64,000 bases of DNA from Veillonella sp. DNF00869 (GCF_001553345.1 NZ_KQ960749.1:62001-126000), one strand, 5' to 3'; counted from the stretch's first letter, positions 35,328 to 44,948 are shown. Numbers and translations are program-made. The notes: generated by a model not told the origin, from the letters alone.

Positions 35328-37502
35328 CTACATCATTCCTTTCTCGCGTTGCATTGCTAATAATGTTTGATAGCAATTGGAGCGTACACTAATATAATCA
35401 TCCATGCCTGCTGCATCGCAAAGTTCTTTCAACTCTGGAGATGGAGCCCCTGCCAAGAATACTTTCATAGCTGGGCGAGCGGCTTTGATTGCTTTTGTCA
35501 CTGCTGGTGCCAATTCTGGGTATGTATCGTCAGTGGAACATACGATTGTCACATCTGCATTCGATGCTAAGGCAGCTGCTACTGCTTCGTCTACAGTTGG
35601 GAATCCATCATTTGTAAGCACATCAAATTCAGCTACTTGCATGAAAGAAGTAACAAAATCGGCTCTCGCTTTATGTTGAGGAATTGGACCCATGTTAGCC
35701 AAGAAGATTTTAACATTATCCCCATTATGTGTTTCTTTGAAGTTTTCAGTGCGCATACGCAATTCTTCGTATTGTTCTGTCCAACGATGAGATAGAATTG
35801 CTTTCACAGTGATACCTTCACTACCATCTGCTAAGGCTTCAAAAACTTGTCCAAAGCTAGCGCCCGCTACTAATGCAGTATACGCAGCACTTACCAAAGA
35901 ACCAATTTCACTGAAGTCGGATTCTTGTAATTTTTTTAGAGCTAATTCAGCTGCATCAGTTGTACCCACATTAGCTAATGCTGCTACACGAACTTGGCGT
36001 AAGCCCTCAAAATCTACCACTGGCACTTCTAGTAATTCTTCCGTCATATTTGGATACATGTTACTACCAACGGCACGATCTTTACGGGTTGCCAAGTTTT
36101 TAAAGCGGCTTTGTAAAATAGCATCCACGGCTTCTTGCGTTTCACCAGATACTAATGTTTCTAAGATGCCACCTTTACCTTCTAATTCTTGGAACAATGC
36201 CCAAGATTTTTCAGTCAATTCTTGTGTCAATGGTTCTAAGTACCAGCTACCGCCGGCAGGGTCAACTGGTTGAATAAAGTTGAACTCTTGTTGCTCCATG
36301 ATTTGAATATTACGGGCAATACGGCGAGAGAATTCATCACTTGGACGAATGCAGCCATCAAGAGGTCGTACAAACATACCATCCATACCACCTACTACTG
36401 CGGAGAAGGATTGAGAACCAGCACGTAATAAGTTTACATATGGATCAAATACAGTTTGTGTAAAGTGAGATGTACTTACGAACAAGTTAATTTTCTTCGC
36501 TTCTTCATTACCACCACAATGTTCAATAATTTGAGCCCATACCATTTTTATAGCACGTAGTTTAGCTATTTCCATGAAGAAATTAGCTCCTACACTGACA
36601 TGGAAACGAATTTGTTTTGCAAATGTATTCACATCGATACCACGGCGTTCCATCTCACGTAAATATGTCACAGCCGTAGACATAGCAAAACCCAATTCTT
36701 GTACGTCATTGCCACCGCCATTATGGTATACATCTGTATCTACCAAAACTGTGCGCAATTGTGGTGCATGTGCAGATGCCCAAGCAATGGTATGTGCCAT
36801 ATCATCGAAATATTCGTCCATAGGGCGTGATAAATGACCATCTTGTGCCAAAGTACCAATTGGATCTGCCCCAATCATACCGGACAAGGATTTTACATCC
36901 ACCCCTTGAGATTCGCAAAGCGCATGTAATGCAGCCGCCCAGCATACGCTACTAGCACCTGTACGAATATCTAATTCTTTTGTAGTTAAGTCCATGCCTT
37001 TTAATAAAGCTTCCACTTCTTCTACAGTAGACAAAGACACCCCTGCGTCAGCCACATCTTTAGCTTCAGCTTTCGTAGCATCTTGTCCTTTCCGTGTAGC
37101 ACTATCCAGTGTGAAACTGATAGCTGTGCTACCTTTATCTAATTCAAATTGTAACATGTCATGCATGTCAGCAATTGTTTTTCCGTCACAACGTTGTGCA
37201 ATTGTCCAAGGTGTATGGATATATCCACTAGCTTTCGCCCCCCGTAAATTGCTATCACGACCAGGATATGTCAAGTTTTGAGTCAATCCCTCTTGGTCGC
37301 TCAACCAATACATTGGTTGTAAAGTAATTCCTTCGTATGTTTTTGTATACATACTTTTTTGGAAATCTTTCCCTTTCAAGATACCTTCTACCGTCGTTTT
37401 CCACTCCTCGTAGGTAGGGATAGAAAACTCATCAAACGATACATCTGGTAGCTCAAACTGTTCTTCGTGAACTTGTGGTTCATGATGCTTGTCTTGTCCC
37501 AT
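35328..37502 (-). CDS. mutA: Methylmalonyl-CoA mutase small (non-catalytic) subunit, MutA type
   Basis: 724 residues, homologous end to end with MutB but degenerate. The barrel region (SWYLEPLTQELTEKSW, RIARNIQIMEQQEFN) is recognisable, whereas in the C-terminal domain the DxHxxG cobalamin motif is replaced by MGPIPQHKARADF, so it should not bind B12 and plays the structural role known for the small subunit of the heterodimer. The first 40 residues are acidic and His-rich (KHHEPQVHEEQF). It heads the riboswitch-controlled operon; the ribosome site is GGAAG before ATG 37502. Confidence 0.93.
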   Translation of the reverse strand: MGQDKHHEPQVHEEQFELPDVSFDEFSIPTYEEWKTTVEGILKGKDFQKSMYTKTYEGITLQPMYWLSDQEGLTQNLTYPGRDSNLRGAKASGYIHTPWTIAQRCDGKTIADMHDMLQFELDKGSTAISFTLDSATRKGQDATKAEAKDVADAGVSLSTVEEVEALLKGMDLTTKELDIRTGASSVCWAAALHALCESQGVDVKSLSGMIGADPIGTLAQDGHLSRPMDEYFDDMAHTIAWASAHAPQLRTVLVDTDVYHNGGGNDVQELGFAMSTAVTYLREMERRGIDVNTFAKQIRFHVSVGANFFMEIAKLRAIKMVWAQIIEHCGGNEEAKKINLFVSTSHFTQTVFDPYVNLLRAGSQSFSAVVGGMDGMFVRPLDGCIRPSDEFSRRIARNIQIMEQQEFNFIQPVDPAGGSWYLEPLTQELTEKSWALFQELEGKGGILETLVSGETQEAVDAILQSRFKNLATRKDRAVGSNMYPNMTEELLEVPVVDFEGLRQVRVAALANVGTTDAAELALKKLQESDFSEIGSLVSAAYTALVAGASFGQVFEALADGSEGITVKAILSHRWTEQYEELRMRTENFKETHNGDNVKIFLANMGPIPQHKARADFVTSFMQVAEFDVLTNDGFPTVDEAVAAALASNADVTIVCSTDDTYPELAPAVTKAIKAARPAMKVFLAGAPSPELKELCDAAGMDDYISVRSNCYQTLLAMQREKGMM

Positions 37503-37728
37503 AGTCTAGCTTCCTTTCTCTGACCACATAGGCATACGTTCCCTTACTCAAACCACTTTTCTAGTGAGATTTGCCTCATTATAGAGATTCTAATAGCTTA
37601 TGTAATCGTTGCAGCTCTCATAAAATAAAATAAACAATTAGAAACTGGGTATACCCTACCCATCCCTATAACTCATCACCCTACCTAGTCTCTTACTGAA
37701 AGATATAACTATCATTCATAAAAGAAAA

Positions 37729-37750
37729 ACCGTTTTCGATTGAAAACGGT
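37729..37750 (-). terminator. Riboswitch-linked intrinsic terminator ahead of mutA
   Basis: Perfect nine-base arms (37729-37737 and 37742-37750) with a four-base loop; the minus strand continues TTTTTCTTTT. It sits between the cobalamin riboswitch and mutA, about 230 bases before the mutA start. A segment at 37791-37798 can pair with the base of the hairpin (37746-37752) with one bulge, a candidate antiterminator. Confidence 0.85.
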
Positions 37751-37821
37751 AGGTTATGATTTAGCGTATGCACTTAGCGCAAAACCATCTCTACCCGTCT
37801 CTCGCGGATCTAACGACATGC

Positions 37822-37977
37822 TTCTTACGGCAGTTCTTCTGACTCAGGATCTTCGCTACGCTTCGCCTTCCCAGTTTCCCAGTGACGCTACATGAAGTTT
37901 CGCTCCCCTTTACAGCGGCGGGACCGTGTTGGCTTTTCACCAAGCTTCCCTATTAAGCCTTGCGGCACCAGTAAGGC
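37822..37977 (-). ncRNA. Cobalamin riboswitch upstream of mutA
   Basis: Read on the minus strand, the aptamer landmarks appear in order: a P1 strand CTTAC, GGTGCC, AATAGGGAAGC, GGTGAAAAGCC, ACGGTCCCGCCGCTGTAA, GGGGAGCGAA, CACTGGGAA, GGGAAGGCGAAG, GATCCTGAGTC and the B12 box AGTCAGAAGAACTGCC (plus 37829-37844), closed by the P1 partner GTAAG. It is followed by an intrinsic terminator, the arrangement used for transcriptional control by adenosylcobalamin or another corrinoid. The downstream genes encode a B12-dependent enzyme, which is unusual (see findings). Confidence 0.95.
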
Positions 37978-37997
37978 GAATATAAAGTTATACCTTG

Positions 37998-38003
37998 ATT
38001 ATA
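37998..38003 (-). promoter_or_regulatory. Candidate -10 box of the riboswitch-mutAB transcript
   Basis: TATAAT on the minus strand placed so that transcription would begin about 10-15 bases before the riboswitch P1 stem. The -35 region is poor. Confidence 0.45.
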
Positions 38004-38374
38004 AACTGTTTTCTGAAAGAATAGAACGGCCTTTATGGACTATAACAATATTTCACATTTACATAATTTTCAGTTATCGCAAGATACTTATAACGCATTT
38101 TACAATCTTACTAACGCAATGATTAGCATCTATCTCATAATAGACCATCTATTCATTACTAATAGTTATTTAATGTATAATCTATATTTATCCTCAATAG
38201 ACTCGTTACATCCTAACATATGCACATCTCTCTATATCCCTAAGTCTCTCTACACACTGTCTACTAACTCGCCTCTCTTTCATCTTCTTACAGGCCTTCA
38301 CTCTTCTACCATCACTCACTCCTTTTTCAAAAGAACTTCCCATTCTATGCAATAGCACCTACTAGATATGCAAA
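38004..38374 (+). other. Gene-free region upstream of the cobalamin riboswitch
   Basis: About 370 bases. The part 38200-38340 is pyrimidine-rich on the plus strand (purine-rich on the minus strand). Short open frames exist but lack ribosome sites or familiar protein character. No feature beyond the flanking terminator and promoter can be supported. Confidence 0.5.
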
Positions 38375-38408
38375 AACAGAGGTACGCCTACAGTAGCATA
38401 CCTCTGTT
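38375..38408 (-). terminator. Terminator of the second LysR gene
   Basis: Arms 38375-38387 and 38396-38408 pair at 12 of 13 positions; minus-strand tail is GTTTTTGC. It protects the riboswitch operon from read-through. Confidence 0.85.
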
Positions 38409-38435
38409 CTATCGCTTATATTCTATTACAAAAGC

Positions 38436-39371
38436 TTATTTCTTTTTCCATTCCATGACTTCAAAACCATAGTTACGAATATGTTCTTTCAAGAGTTTTA
38501 AATATTTTTTCGCAATGGGACTTGGCTCTAGCATATGTGGCATTAAGTAACCCATAGTCATCGTATCTTCTACATCTAGAGGAATGGCGATGATCTTATC
38601 ATCGTTTAACTCACGACTCAAAATACCAGAACTAATGGTATATCCATTTAAGCCGACCATTAAGTTGAAAATTGTAGCACGGTCCGATACTTTGATAGTC
38701 ATTTTTCTGTCTAAAGTACTTAAAATTTCTTCTGAAAAATAGAAGGAGTTATCTTCCCCTTGGTCATAACTTAAGTATGGGAAGTCTTCTAATTCTTCTA
38801 GTGTAATTTTATCTTGTTTCGCTAATGGATGTTCACGACACAAAAATACATGTGGTTCCGCTTCAAATAATGGATAAAATGTCAATTTATACTCTTTAAA
38901 TAATTTCTCCATCACTTGACGATTGAAGTTGTTCAAATACAAAATACCTAATTCACTTTTGAAAGTAGCTAAATCTTCAAAAATATTTTGCGTTTCTGTT
39001 TCACGTAAACCAAATTGATATTCATCAGTATCTACACTTTTGATAAGCTCTACAAATGCATGGACCACAAAGGCATAATGCTGAGCGGAAATAAAGAAAT
39101 GTTCTTTTCGTTTGGTATTCGATTTATATCGCTCTTCTAATAATTGAATTTGATCTAGCACTTGCCGAGCATAAATCATAAATTCTCGACCATCATGAGT
39201 CAAAGTAACTCCTGATTTAGTACGCAATAGTAGTTGAACACCCATTTCATGTTCTAATTCTTTCACTGCATTGGATAAGCTAGGTTGGGATAAATATAAT
39301 TCCTTAGCCGCTTCATTAATAGATCCTTTTTCTGCAATTTTTTCTAAATATTGTAATTGTTGTATTCTCAT
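38436..39371 (-). CDS. LysR-family transcriptional regulator near the DcuC/amidohydrolase genes
   Basis: 311 residues. The helix-turn-helix is KIAEKGSINEAAKELYLSQPSLSNAVKELEHEMG read across residues 11-44, and the effector domain follows, with an aromatic/acidic segment (SYDQGEDNSFYFSEE) in the sensor region. It lies downstream of the carrier and amidohydrolase genes in the same direction but has a terminator before it (39441-39475), so it is probably transcribed alone. Control of the upstream carrier/amidohydrolase pair is a guess from proximity. The C-terminus is basic (EWKKK). Confidence 0.88.
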   Translation of the reverse strand: MRIQQLQYLEKIAEKGSINEAAKELYLSQPSLSNAVKELEHEMGVQLLLRTKSGVTLTHDGREFMIYARQVLDQIQLLEERYKSNTKRKEHFFISAQHYAFVVHAFVELIKSVDTDEYQFGLRETETQNIFEDLATFKSELGILYLNNFNRQVMEKLFKEYKLTFYPLFEAEPHVFLCREHPLAKQDKITLEELEDFPYLSYDQGEDNSFYFSEEILSTLDRKMTIKVSDRATIFNLMVGLNGYTISSGILSRELNDDKIIAIPLDVEDTMTMGYLMPHMLEPSPIAKKYLKLLKEHIRNYGFEVMEWKKK

Positions 39372-39440
39372 CTGTATTGGCCTTTTCTATATCTATCATG
39401 AAGTACATCCATTGATCATTACTTTCATAGGAATGAAAAA

Positions 39441-39475
39441 CCTAACGAGTAAGATATACATACTTACACGTTAGG
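39441..39475 (-). terminator. Terminator of the amidohydrolase-DcuC operon
   Basis: Arms 39441-39453 and 39463-39475 pair at 12 of 13 positions; the minus strand continues GGTTTTTCATT. Confidence 0.82.
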
Positions 39476-39628
39476 TACTTCATGTTGTTAACGATTCCAT
39501 TATTCACCCTCATAGGGTAATAGTCTTGTACAAATATAATACAAAAAAGACCTCTCATCGTCAACATTTAATTTCTATCAAATTCTTAGGAATTACAGAA
39601 AACCTTACTTCTATACGACTTTCACCAA

Positions 39629-40990
39629 TTAATGGAAAATCAAAATACAAATGGTAGAAGTAATGAAAGTAATTAATACTGGCACTGCAGTTCGTTTTAC
39701 TAAATCAAAACTAGAAATATTTGCCACACCAGCCACGGCAATCATAACTGCACTAATTGGACTTAACAAACGTCCTACAGAGGCCGCATTTTGCATACCA
39801 AGTAGCATAGTAATTGCATTACCACCTAATTCTTTGGCAAAGTTTGGCACTAATGGGGAGAATGCAAACATAGAGGCCACACCAGAGCCCATCACAATGC
39901 TCAACACTAAAATAATACCAGATACAATAACACCTACTATATCTGCTTGGATGGAGAAGGTTTTAATGAATGCTACGAACTCATTAACAATTCCTAACGA
40001 TGTCAAACCAAATGCAAAGGTTTCCCCTGCTACGATTAAAGTTACGGTATTTGTAAATTGATCGCCCATACCTTTAAAGAATGTTTGGATAGACGCAGCT
40101 ACTTTTCGGAAATCACGGAATCGAATGAATTCAAACACCATAGCAATGAATAAGCTCAAGAACATCGCCAAGTTTACATTCATCTTAATGCCCGCAATGC
40201 CATATTTACTAAATCCTAACATAAATACAAGTGGCAAGAATGGTAATACTAGGTACACAAGAGGTCCTACTGCTACTTCTTCTTGTGCTTCTGTATGTAC
40301 TACTTCGGACGGAACATGACCAGATTTTTTATCCATATATTGTTGCCAAATGTAATGAGCAACGGCCGTCACAATACCACAGATAATATATACTTTCAAT
40401 TGATAGCCTACGAAGTATTCTTCTACTCCTAACCCCACTGTTTTAGACACTAATAGACTTGTAGCAGAGGCTGGTCCAATATCCAACAAATGACCAGTAG
40501 CTACCGCTGCCGCCGCCCCAACTGGACTTACGCCTAAGCGTACCAAGATAGGGAAAATAGTGACCATCATCAACATAGCTAGACCGGATGCGCTAGGGAT
40601 TACCAAGGACATAAACATATTCACTAAGAATGTTAAAGATAATACCAAATAAGGCGCTTTCATCGCTTGCAATGGTTTAATCGCAGTTGTCACCAAACGA
40701 GAGCTAGCACCGATATGATCCATGTATTTAGCAAAACCAGTACATGTCATAATCATGAGACCCAAGCCTGCTGCATCCTTTGCAGTGGTATTATTAATCC
40801 ACTCAAAAGCATCAAAGAACATCATGCCTGTTCCTTTTTTTGCATCTACAAACTCTGTTGTATAGCCAAGGAAGTACGCCCCTAGCATCATGATTAAACC
40901 GCCTAACAACAATACTGTTTGTGCTTTAAACTTTTTAATCACCAATGTACCTGCGCCTAAAATTACGATAGCGCACAACAATAAATTCAT
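39629..40990 (-). CDS. DcuC-family anaerobic C4-dicarboxylate carrier
   Basis: 453 residues, strongly hydrophobic with about 12 segments. IVIKKFKAQTVLLLGG-like N-terminus, GLGLMIMTCTGFAKYMDHIGAS, LVIPSASGLAMLMM and ATGHLLDIGPASATSLL correspond to the DcuC / YfcC-like carrier family, which exchanges or exports succinate and related acids anaerobically. A hydrophilic loop lies near the middle (DKKSGHVPSEVVHTEAQEE). It starts 34 bases after the M20 amidohydrolase gene with AAAGGAGAAG as ribosome site, so the two form an operon; the real substrate may therefore be an acyl-amino acid or its product instead of a simple C4 acid. Confidence 0.83.
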   Translation of the reverse strand: MNLLLCAIVILGAGTLVIKKFKAQTVLLLGGLIMMLGAYFLGYTTEFVDAKKGTGMMFFDAFEWINNTTAKDAAGLGLMIMTCTGFAKYMDHIGASSRLVTTAIKPLQAMKAPYLVLSLTFLVNMFMSLVIPSASGLAMLMMVTIFPILVRLGVSPVGAAAAVATGHLLDIGPASATSLLVSKTVGLGVEEYFVGYQLKVYIICGIVTAVAHYIWQQYMDKKSGHVPSEVVHTEAQEEVAVGPLVYLVLPFLPLVFMLGFSKYGIAGIKMNVNLAMFLSLFIAMVFEFIRFRDFRKVAASIQTFFKGMGDQFTNTVTLIVAGETFAFGLTSLGIVNEFVAFIKTFSIQADIVGVIVSGIILVLSIVMGSGVASMFAFSPLVPNFAKELGGNAITMLLGMQNAASVGRLLSPISAVMIAVAGVANISSFDLVKRTAVPVLITFITSTICILIFH

Positions 40991-41024
40991 AACTACTTCT
41001 CCTTTACCTATGAAGATAGGCTAA

Positions 41025-42185
41025 TTAATAATTTGCTTTCGACTGTTGAAAGTCTTCTTGAATCTGAGCCAATAAGCCCGGTGTGGTGAGGATTTCCTCT
41101 ACTGTTACAGCAATGCCTTTAGCACCGTACATAATGGCATCCTCTGCCAATTGCGTTTTGCCGTTATCTAACCATTCTTGAGAATGACTCGTCACCCCTC
41201 TGCCTACAAATTTAACCCGTAAACAAGCTCCTGGTACGCGGAACGTAACACTGGAAAAGTCAGTAGAACCAGTTACCTTTCTCGGTTCTGAAATATCTGG
41301 AGCGCCTACGATTTCCGCATTCTTTAAGAGTAAATCATTTAAACTTTGCACATTGACCTTGTTATCATAGGCTTTTACTTCGTCCCATTCCATAGTAGCT
41401 CCCACTTGCAAGGCTGCCCCTTGAGCCACTTGTTTCACGCGCTCCACTACTTCATCTAAGCGAATGCGACTAGAGGAACGAATATACCACTGTGTACACG
41501 CATAATCTGGTACGATATTCGCTGCCTTACCACCATCTGTAATAATCCCATGCATACGTACTTCTGTAGGCACATGTTCTCGAAGATATTCCATGCCATT
41601 AAAGAATAACAACACTGCATCCAAAGCACTGATGCCTTTTTCTGGAGCAATCGCTGCATGAGCCGATTTGCCATGGAATTTGATATTTACCAAGTTAAGC
41701 GCCAAGGACTTGCCATCTACCGTTGTAGAATCACTACCGTGCATCATGAAAGCCACGTCTAAATCGTCAAAAACGCCTTCTTTTGCCATCACCAATTTGC
41801 CAGATGCTGTTTCCTCTGCTGGTGTCCCATACACCACCAAGGTAGCTGGCACTTGCAAGGTACGACGTAAACCAATGGCTGCTGCACAGATGGAAGGCCC
41901 TTGCAGATTATGCCCACAAGCATGACCCAAACCTTCTAAGGCATCATATTCGCAGAGAAGCCCAATTTTCGGTCCTCCTCCTTGCACATGGTACACAGCA
42001 CGAAATGCGGTTTGTAAACCACTCACTTCACGGTCTACAGTAAACCCTTCACTTTCCAGTAAATCTGTTAATTTACCATGGGCTAAAAACTCTTCATTCC
42101 CTAGTTCTGGATGGTCGAAGAAAAAATCATTTAATGTTTTCATGGATCTTCGCAAGGATTCAATTTCTTCTAGTAATTGACTCAT
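41025..42185 (-). CDS. M20-family metal-dependent amidohydrolase
   Basis: 386 residues from ATG 42185 (AAAGGAG with seven-base spacing); the frame extends 22 codons upstream without a ribosome site. The M20 metal ligands are visible: LCEYDALEGLGHACGHNLQ (D and the GHACGHN motif), GTPAEETASGK (the catalytic EE pair) and MMHGSD, with a dimerisation domain in the middle (KFHGKSAHAAIAPEKGISAL). Relatives include p-aminobenzoyl-glutamate hydrolase subunit B and N-acyl-amino-acid hydrolases; the substrate is not decided by sequence. The pairing with a membrane carrier recalls the abgB-abgT arrangement, with a DcuC-type carrier in place of AbgT. Confidence 0.87.
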   Translation of the reverse strand: MSQLLEEIESLRRSMKTLNDFFFDHPELGNEEFLAHGKLTDLLESEGFTVDREVSGLQTAFRAVYHVQGGGPKIGLLCEYDALEGLGHACGHNLQGPSICAAAIGLRRTLQVPATLVVYGTPAEETASGKLVMAKEGVFDDLDVAFMMHGSDSTTVDGKSLALNLVNIKFHGKSAHAAIAPEKGISALDAVLLFFNGMEYLREHVPTEVRMHGIITDGGKAANIVPDYACTQWYIRSSSRIRLDEVVERVKQVAQGAALQVGATMEWDEVKAYDNKVNVQSLNDLLLKNAEIVGAPDISEPRKVTGSTDFSSVTFRVPGACLRVKFVGRGVTSHSQEWLDNGKTQLAEDAIMYGAKGIAVTVEEILTTPGLLAQIQEDFQQSKANY

Positions 42186-42531
42186 CACTTTCTCCTTTCT
42201 TGCACAATAGACATGCACAACTCTATGACTACAGGAATTACATTCCCTCATTTTTCTCTTCTTCTGAAAGTCCTACTATAACTAACTAGCAATAGCAGTA
42301 TTCCGAATACTACTATTATATAGATTTCTAATGAAAGTTCCAATACATATAGCATACGATTCTCCTGTTTTCTCTATGCTAATTTCATATGCATATCACT
42401 AGATTCTAATTTTCATTACATTTCATTCTATAGCTTTTACCTATAACAAACTATATATATTAAGAATTGGTCTATATAGAAAAAAATTGGTATCATAAGA
42501 ACATGTTTTACTGATATGAAAGGAACCAGCC
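42186..42531 (+). other. Divergent intergenic region between the amidohydrolase gene and metF
   Basis: 346 AT-rich bases. It carries the promoter candidate for metF (42467-42496) and should carry the amidohydrolase promoter on the minus strand. I looked for SAM-type riboswitch motifs ahead of metF and found none. Confidence 0.5.
42467..42496 (+). promoter_or_regulatory. Candidate promoter of metF
   Basis: TTGGTC at 42467-42472, an 18-base spacer and TATCAT at 42491-42496. The word ATTGGT occurs twice here (42466 and 42486), overlapping both boxes, which could also be a regulator half-site pair. Confidence 0.45.
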
Positions 42532-43413
42532 ATGAGCGAAACTATACAACAAAAACGACCAACATTATCTTACGAAATATTCCCTCCTAACACACAAGTA
42601 GGCGATGAAAAAATCATTACGGTCTTAGACGAATTAAAAAGTTTAAAACCAGAGTTCATCTCTGTTACCTGCAGTAATAAACAACGCAATATTGAAGAAA
42701 CAACTATCAAGTTGTCCAACTATGTACAAAACACATTGCATATCCCTACGAAAGCCCATTTACCAGCTATTTATTTATCTAAAGAGCAAGTGCGCTCCGT
42801 TATTGATCAATTAGATCAACTAGGTATCCATAAGCTACTGGCACTTCGTGGCGATATTTTAGAAGACCTACCACCAGTAGGAGACTTCAAATATGCTTCT
42901 GAACTCGTACATTTTGTAAAAGACTATGCTCCGCATTTCCAAATTTCTGGTGCTTGCTATCCAGAAGTGCATCCAGACTCACCCAATCAATTACAGGACA
43001 TTAAATTTCTAAAAGAAAAAGTAGATGCCGGCTGTGAACTATTAGTAACACAATTTTTCTTAGATAACAATGTATTCTACGATTTCCAAGAAAAATGCGC
43101 TTTAGCAGGCATTGATGTACCAATCTTAGCCGGAGTAATGCCTATCATCAACCGCAACCAAGCTTTGCGTCTATTAACAAGCAATGCTACCGCTATTCCA
43201 CGCAAATTTAAAGCTATTTTAGACAAATATGAGCATGATCCAATCGCCCTTCGTGATGCTGGTCTTGCTTACGCCTTAAATCAAATCGTAGACCTTGTGA
43301 CAGAAGGCGTATCTGGTATTCATTTATACACAATGAACCAATCTAATACAGCTCTGTATATCGAAAATGCAGCACGTTCTTTATTTAGCTCTCCCATATA
43401 TGAAAACCAATAA
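42532..43413 (+). CDS. metF: Methylenetetrahydrofolate reductase (MetF type)
   Basis: 293 residues. SYEIFPPNTQVGDEKI at the N-terminus (the catalytic Glu in YEIFPP), FISVTCSNKQRN, LALRGDI, ISGACYPEVHPDS, LVTQFFLDN and GVMPIIN follow the order of the MetF TIM barrel that binds FAD and reduces 5,10-methylene-THF to 5-methyl-THF for methionine synthesis. The ribosome site is AAAGGAACC eight bases before ATG. It is monocistronic and convergent with alr, with a shared terminator. Confidence 0.94.
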   Translation: MSETIQQKRPTLSYEIFPPNTQVGDEKIITVLDELKSLKPEFISVTCSNKQRNIEETTIKLSNYVQNTLHIPTKAHLPAIYLSKEQVRSVIDQLDQLGIHKLLALRGDILEDLPPVGDFKYASELVHFVKDYAPHFQISGACYPEVHPDSPNQLQDIKFLKEKVDAGCELLVTQFFLDNNVFYDFQEKCALAGIDVPILAGVMPIINRNQALRLLTSNATAIPRKFKAILDKYEHDPIALRDAGLAYALNQIVDLVTEGVSGIHLYTMNQSNTALYIENAARSLFSSPIYENQ

Positions 43414-43469
43414 ATAAGAAACTCTATATAGCCTACAATACGTATAGTATACATACAAATTACAATAAA

Positions 43470-43516
43470 AATGCTCTACCTAGTGCCTCTCTCAAAGAGA
43501 ACCTAAGTAGAGCATT
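43470..43516. terminator. Shared terminator between metF and alr
   Basis: A long imperfect hairpin; the outer ten bases AATGCTCTAC (43470-43479) pair perfectly with 43507-43516. Both flanks are A/T-rich, suiting convergent genes. Confidence 0.8.
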
Positions 43517-43624
43517 CTTTGTATTCATCTTAATCTTATCATTGTAGTTACATTTATAGTTATATTGCTCAAAGGAGAGTGTAACAACATATCTCTAGTA
43601 AAAGGGGGTGTAACAAGATAGCCT

Positions 43625-44734
43625 CTAAATATAATGTCTTGGCACCCGTTCTGAGAAATTACAGAATATTTCATAAGGAATGGTCCCAACCAAATAAGCC
43701 AATTCAAGCGCTGTAATACTCTCTTGTCCTTGTTGTCCTAATAGCACAACAGCATCTCCTGGAGCTACGGTAATATGACTTGGCACTTTCACCATAAATT
43801 GGTCCATACAGATACGCCCTACTATAGGACAGCGTGTACCATGGATAAGCACGGATCCTTTATTAGACAACGCCCTAGGATATCCATCGGCATAACCCAC
43901 AGGTATAGTAGCGATCGTTTCCTCAGCCATCGTTGTATAGGTACTTCCATAACCGATAGATGACCCTTTGGGTAAATGTTGTACATGTACTACCTTACTA
44001 TATAAACTCAAAGCTGGTTTCAATCCCAATCGATTAGGCACATCCATGGAAGGCATAATGCCATATTGAATAATACCTGGTCGAGCATCGTTAAATAAAC
44101 TATCTCTTACTGCCAACAATCCAGCACTATTGGCTAAAGAAAAGCGATAATCCTCAGTACGATTGGCACGAATTAACTCCACCACATCTCGAAATTGTTG
44201 TACTTGTTGATTGGCATGAGTTTGATCCGCAGCATCGCCATTGGCTAGGTGTGTAAAAAATCCATCTACTCGTAAATATTCATAAGACTCTACTGTTTCT
44301 AAAAATGCTAATACATCATCTGGCTTACTACCGATACGATGCATACCTGTATCTACAGCAATAGCGCACTCTACAATTGTTTCATGTCGACGAGCACATT
44401 CATCCAACGCTTCTAAATCTGTGGATTCACAAATAGCAGGTCTAGAATGCCCTTCTATCACTAAATCAAAGGATTGGGGCAGCGTCAGACCTAATAGATA
44501 AATAGGTACCGTTATACCTGCCTCACGCAAAGGAATCGCCTCTTCTGGAAAAGCTACGGCTAGCGACTCATACCCTTCCTCTACGGCAATACGTCCTACC
44601 ATAACACTACCATGTCCATAAGCATTTGCTTTCACCACTGCAGTACTCGTGCACCACTCTGGTAAACAATCTTTAATTTTCCGTAAATTACTTCGTATTT
44701 GTGCTGTATCAATTTCTACATATGTAGGTCTCAC
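43625..44734 (-). CDS. alr: Alanine racemase
   Basis: 369 residues. The PLP lysine lies in AVVKANAYGHGSVMVG near residue 34-49, with VDTGMHRIG, GFFTHLANGD, SLANSAG, ARPGIIQYGIMPS and the second catalytic Tyr region SIGYGSTYT, then VGRICMDQFMV. It makes D-alanine for peptidoglycan. The gene is alone on its strand; start ATG 44734 has AAGGTGA nearby. Nothing unusual is seen. Confidence 0.95.
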   Translation of the reverse strand: MRPTYVEIDTAQIRSNLRKIKDCLPEWCTSTAVVKANAYGHGSVMVGRIAVEEGYESLAVAFPEEAIPLREAGITVPIYLLGLTLPQSFDLVIEGHSRPAICESTDLEALDECARRHETIVECAIAVDTGMHRIGSKPDDVLAFLETVESYEYLRVDGFFTHLANGDAADQTHANQQVQQFRDVVELIRANRTEDYRFSLANSAGLLAVRDSLFNDARPGIIQYGIMPSMDVPNRLGLKPALSLYSKVVHVQHLPKGSSIGYGSTYTTMAEETIATIPVGYADGYPRALSNKGSVLIHGTRCPIVGRICMDQFMVKVPSHITVAPGDAVVLLGQQGQESITALELAYLVGTIPYEIFCNFSERVPRHYI

Positions 44735-44901
44735 ACATTCACCTTCTTATTATTAGTATATAAAACCTAGTATTAACTACTATTTATTAAACTATTATAA
44801 TAGCTCCTAACTATTCTAAATAATTATTTGTATTACTAATGTACCATGCTATAAAAGTATATGCAATCCTTTTAGATTATTTCTTTAATACCTTTCATAA
44901 A

Positions 44902-44948
44902 AAGGACTGACTACAAAATCTTGCAAACAAGATCCTTAGTCAGTCCTT
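44902..44948 (-). terminator. Terminator of the DASS carrier gene
   Basis: Perfect twelve-base arms (44902-44913 and 44937-44948), with a smaller nested stem; minus-strand tail is CCTTTTTATG. Confidence 0.88.

Noticed and set aside
37892-38122. Plus-strand frame across the riboswitch
   Set aside because: It is the complement of the cobalamin aptamer, whose conserved motifs explain the sequence.
38035-38355. Open plus-strand frame of about 106 codons upstream of the riboswitch
   Set aside because: No ribosome site, Ser/Thr/Leu-rich composition expected from the pyrimidine-rich stretch, and no familiar motif.
42250-42531. Possible SAM or T-box leader ahead of metF
   Set aside because: None of the conserved aptamer or T-box words is present.
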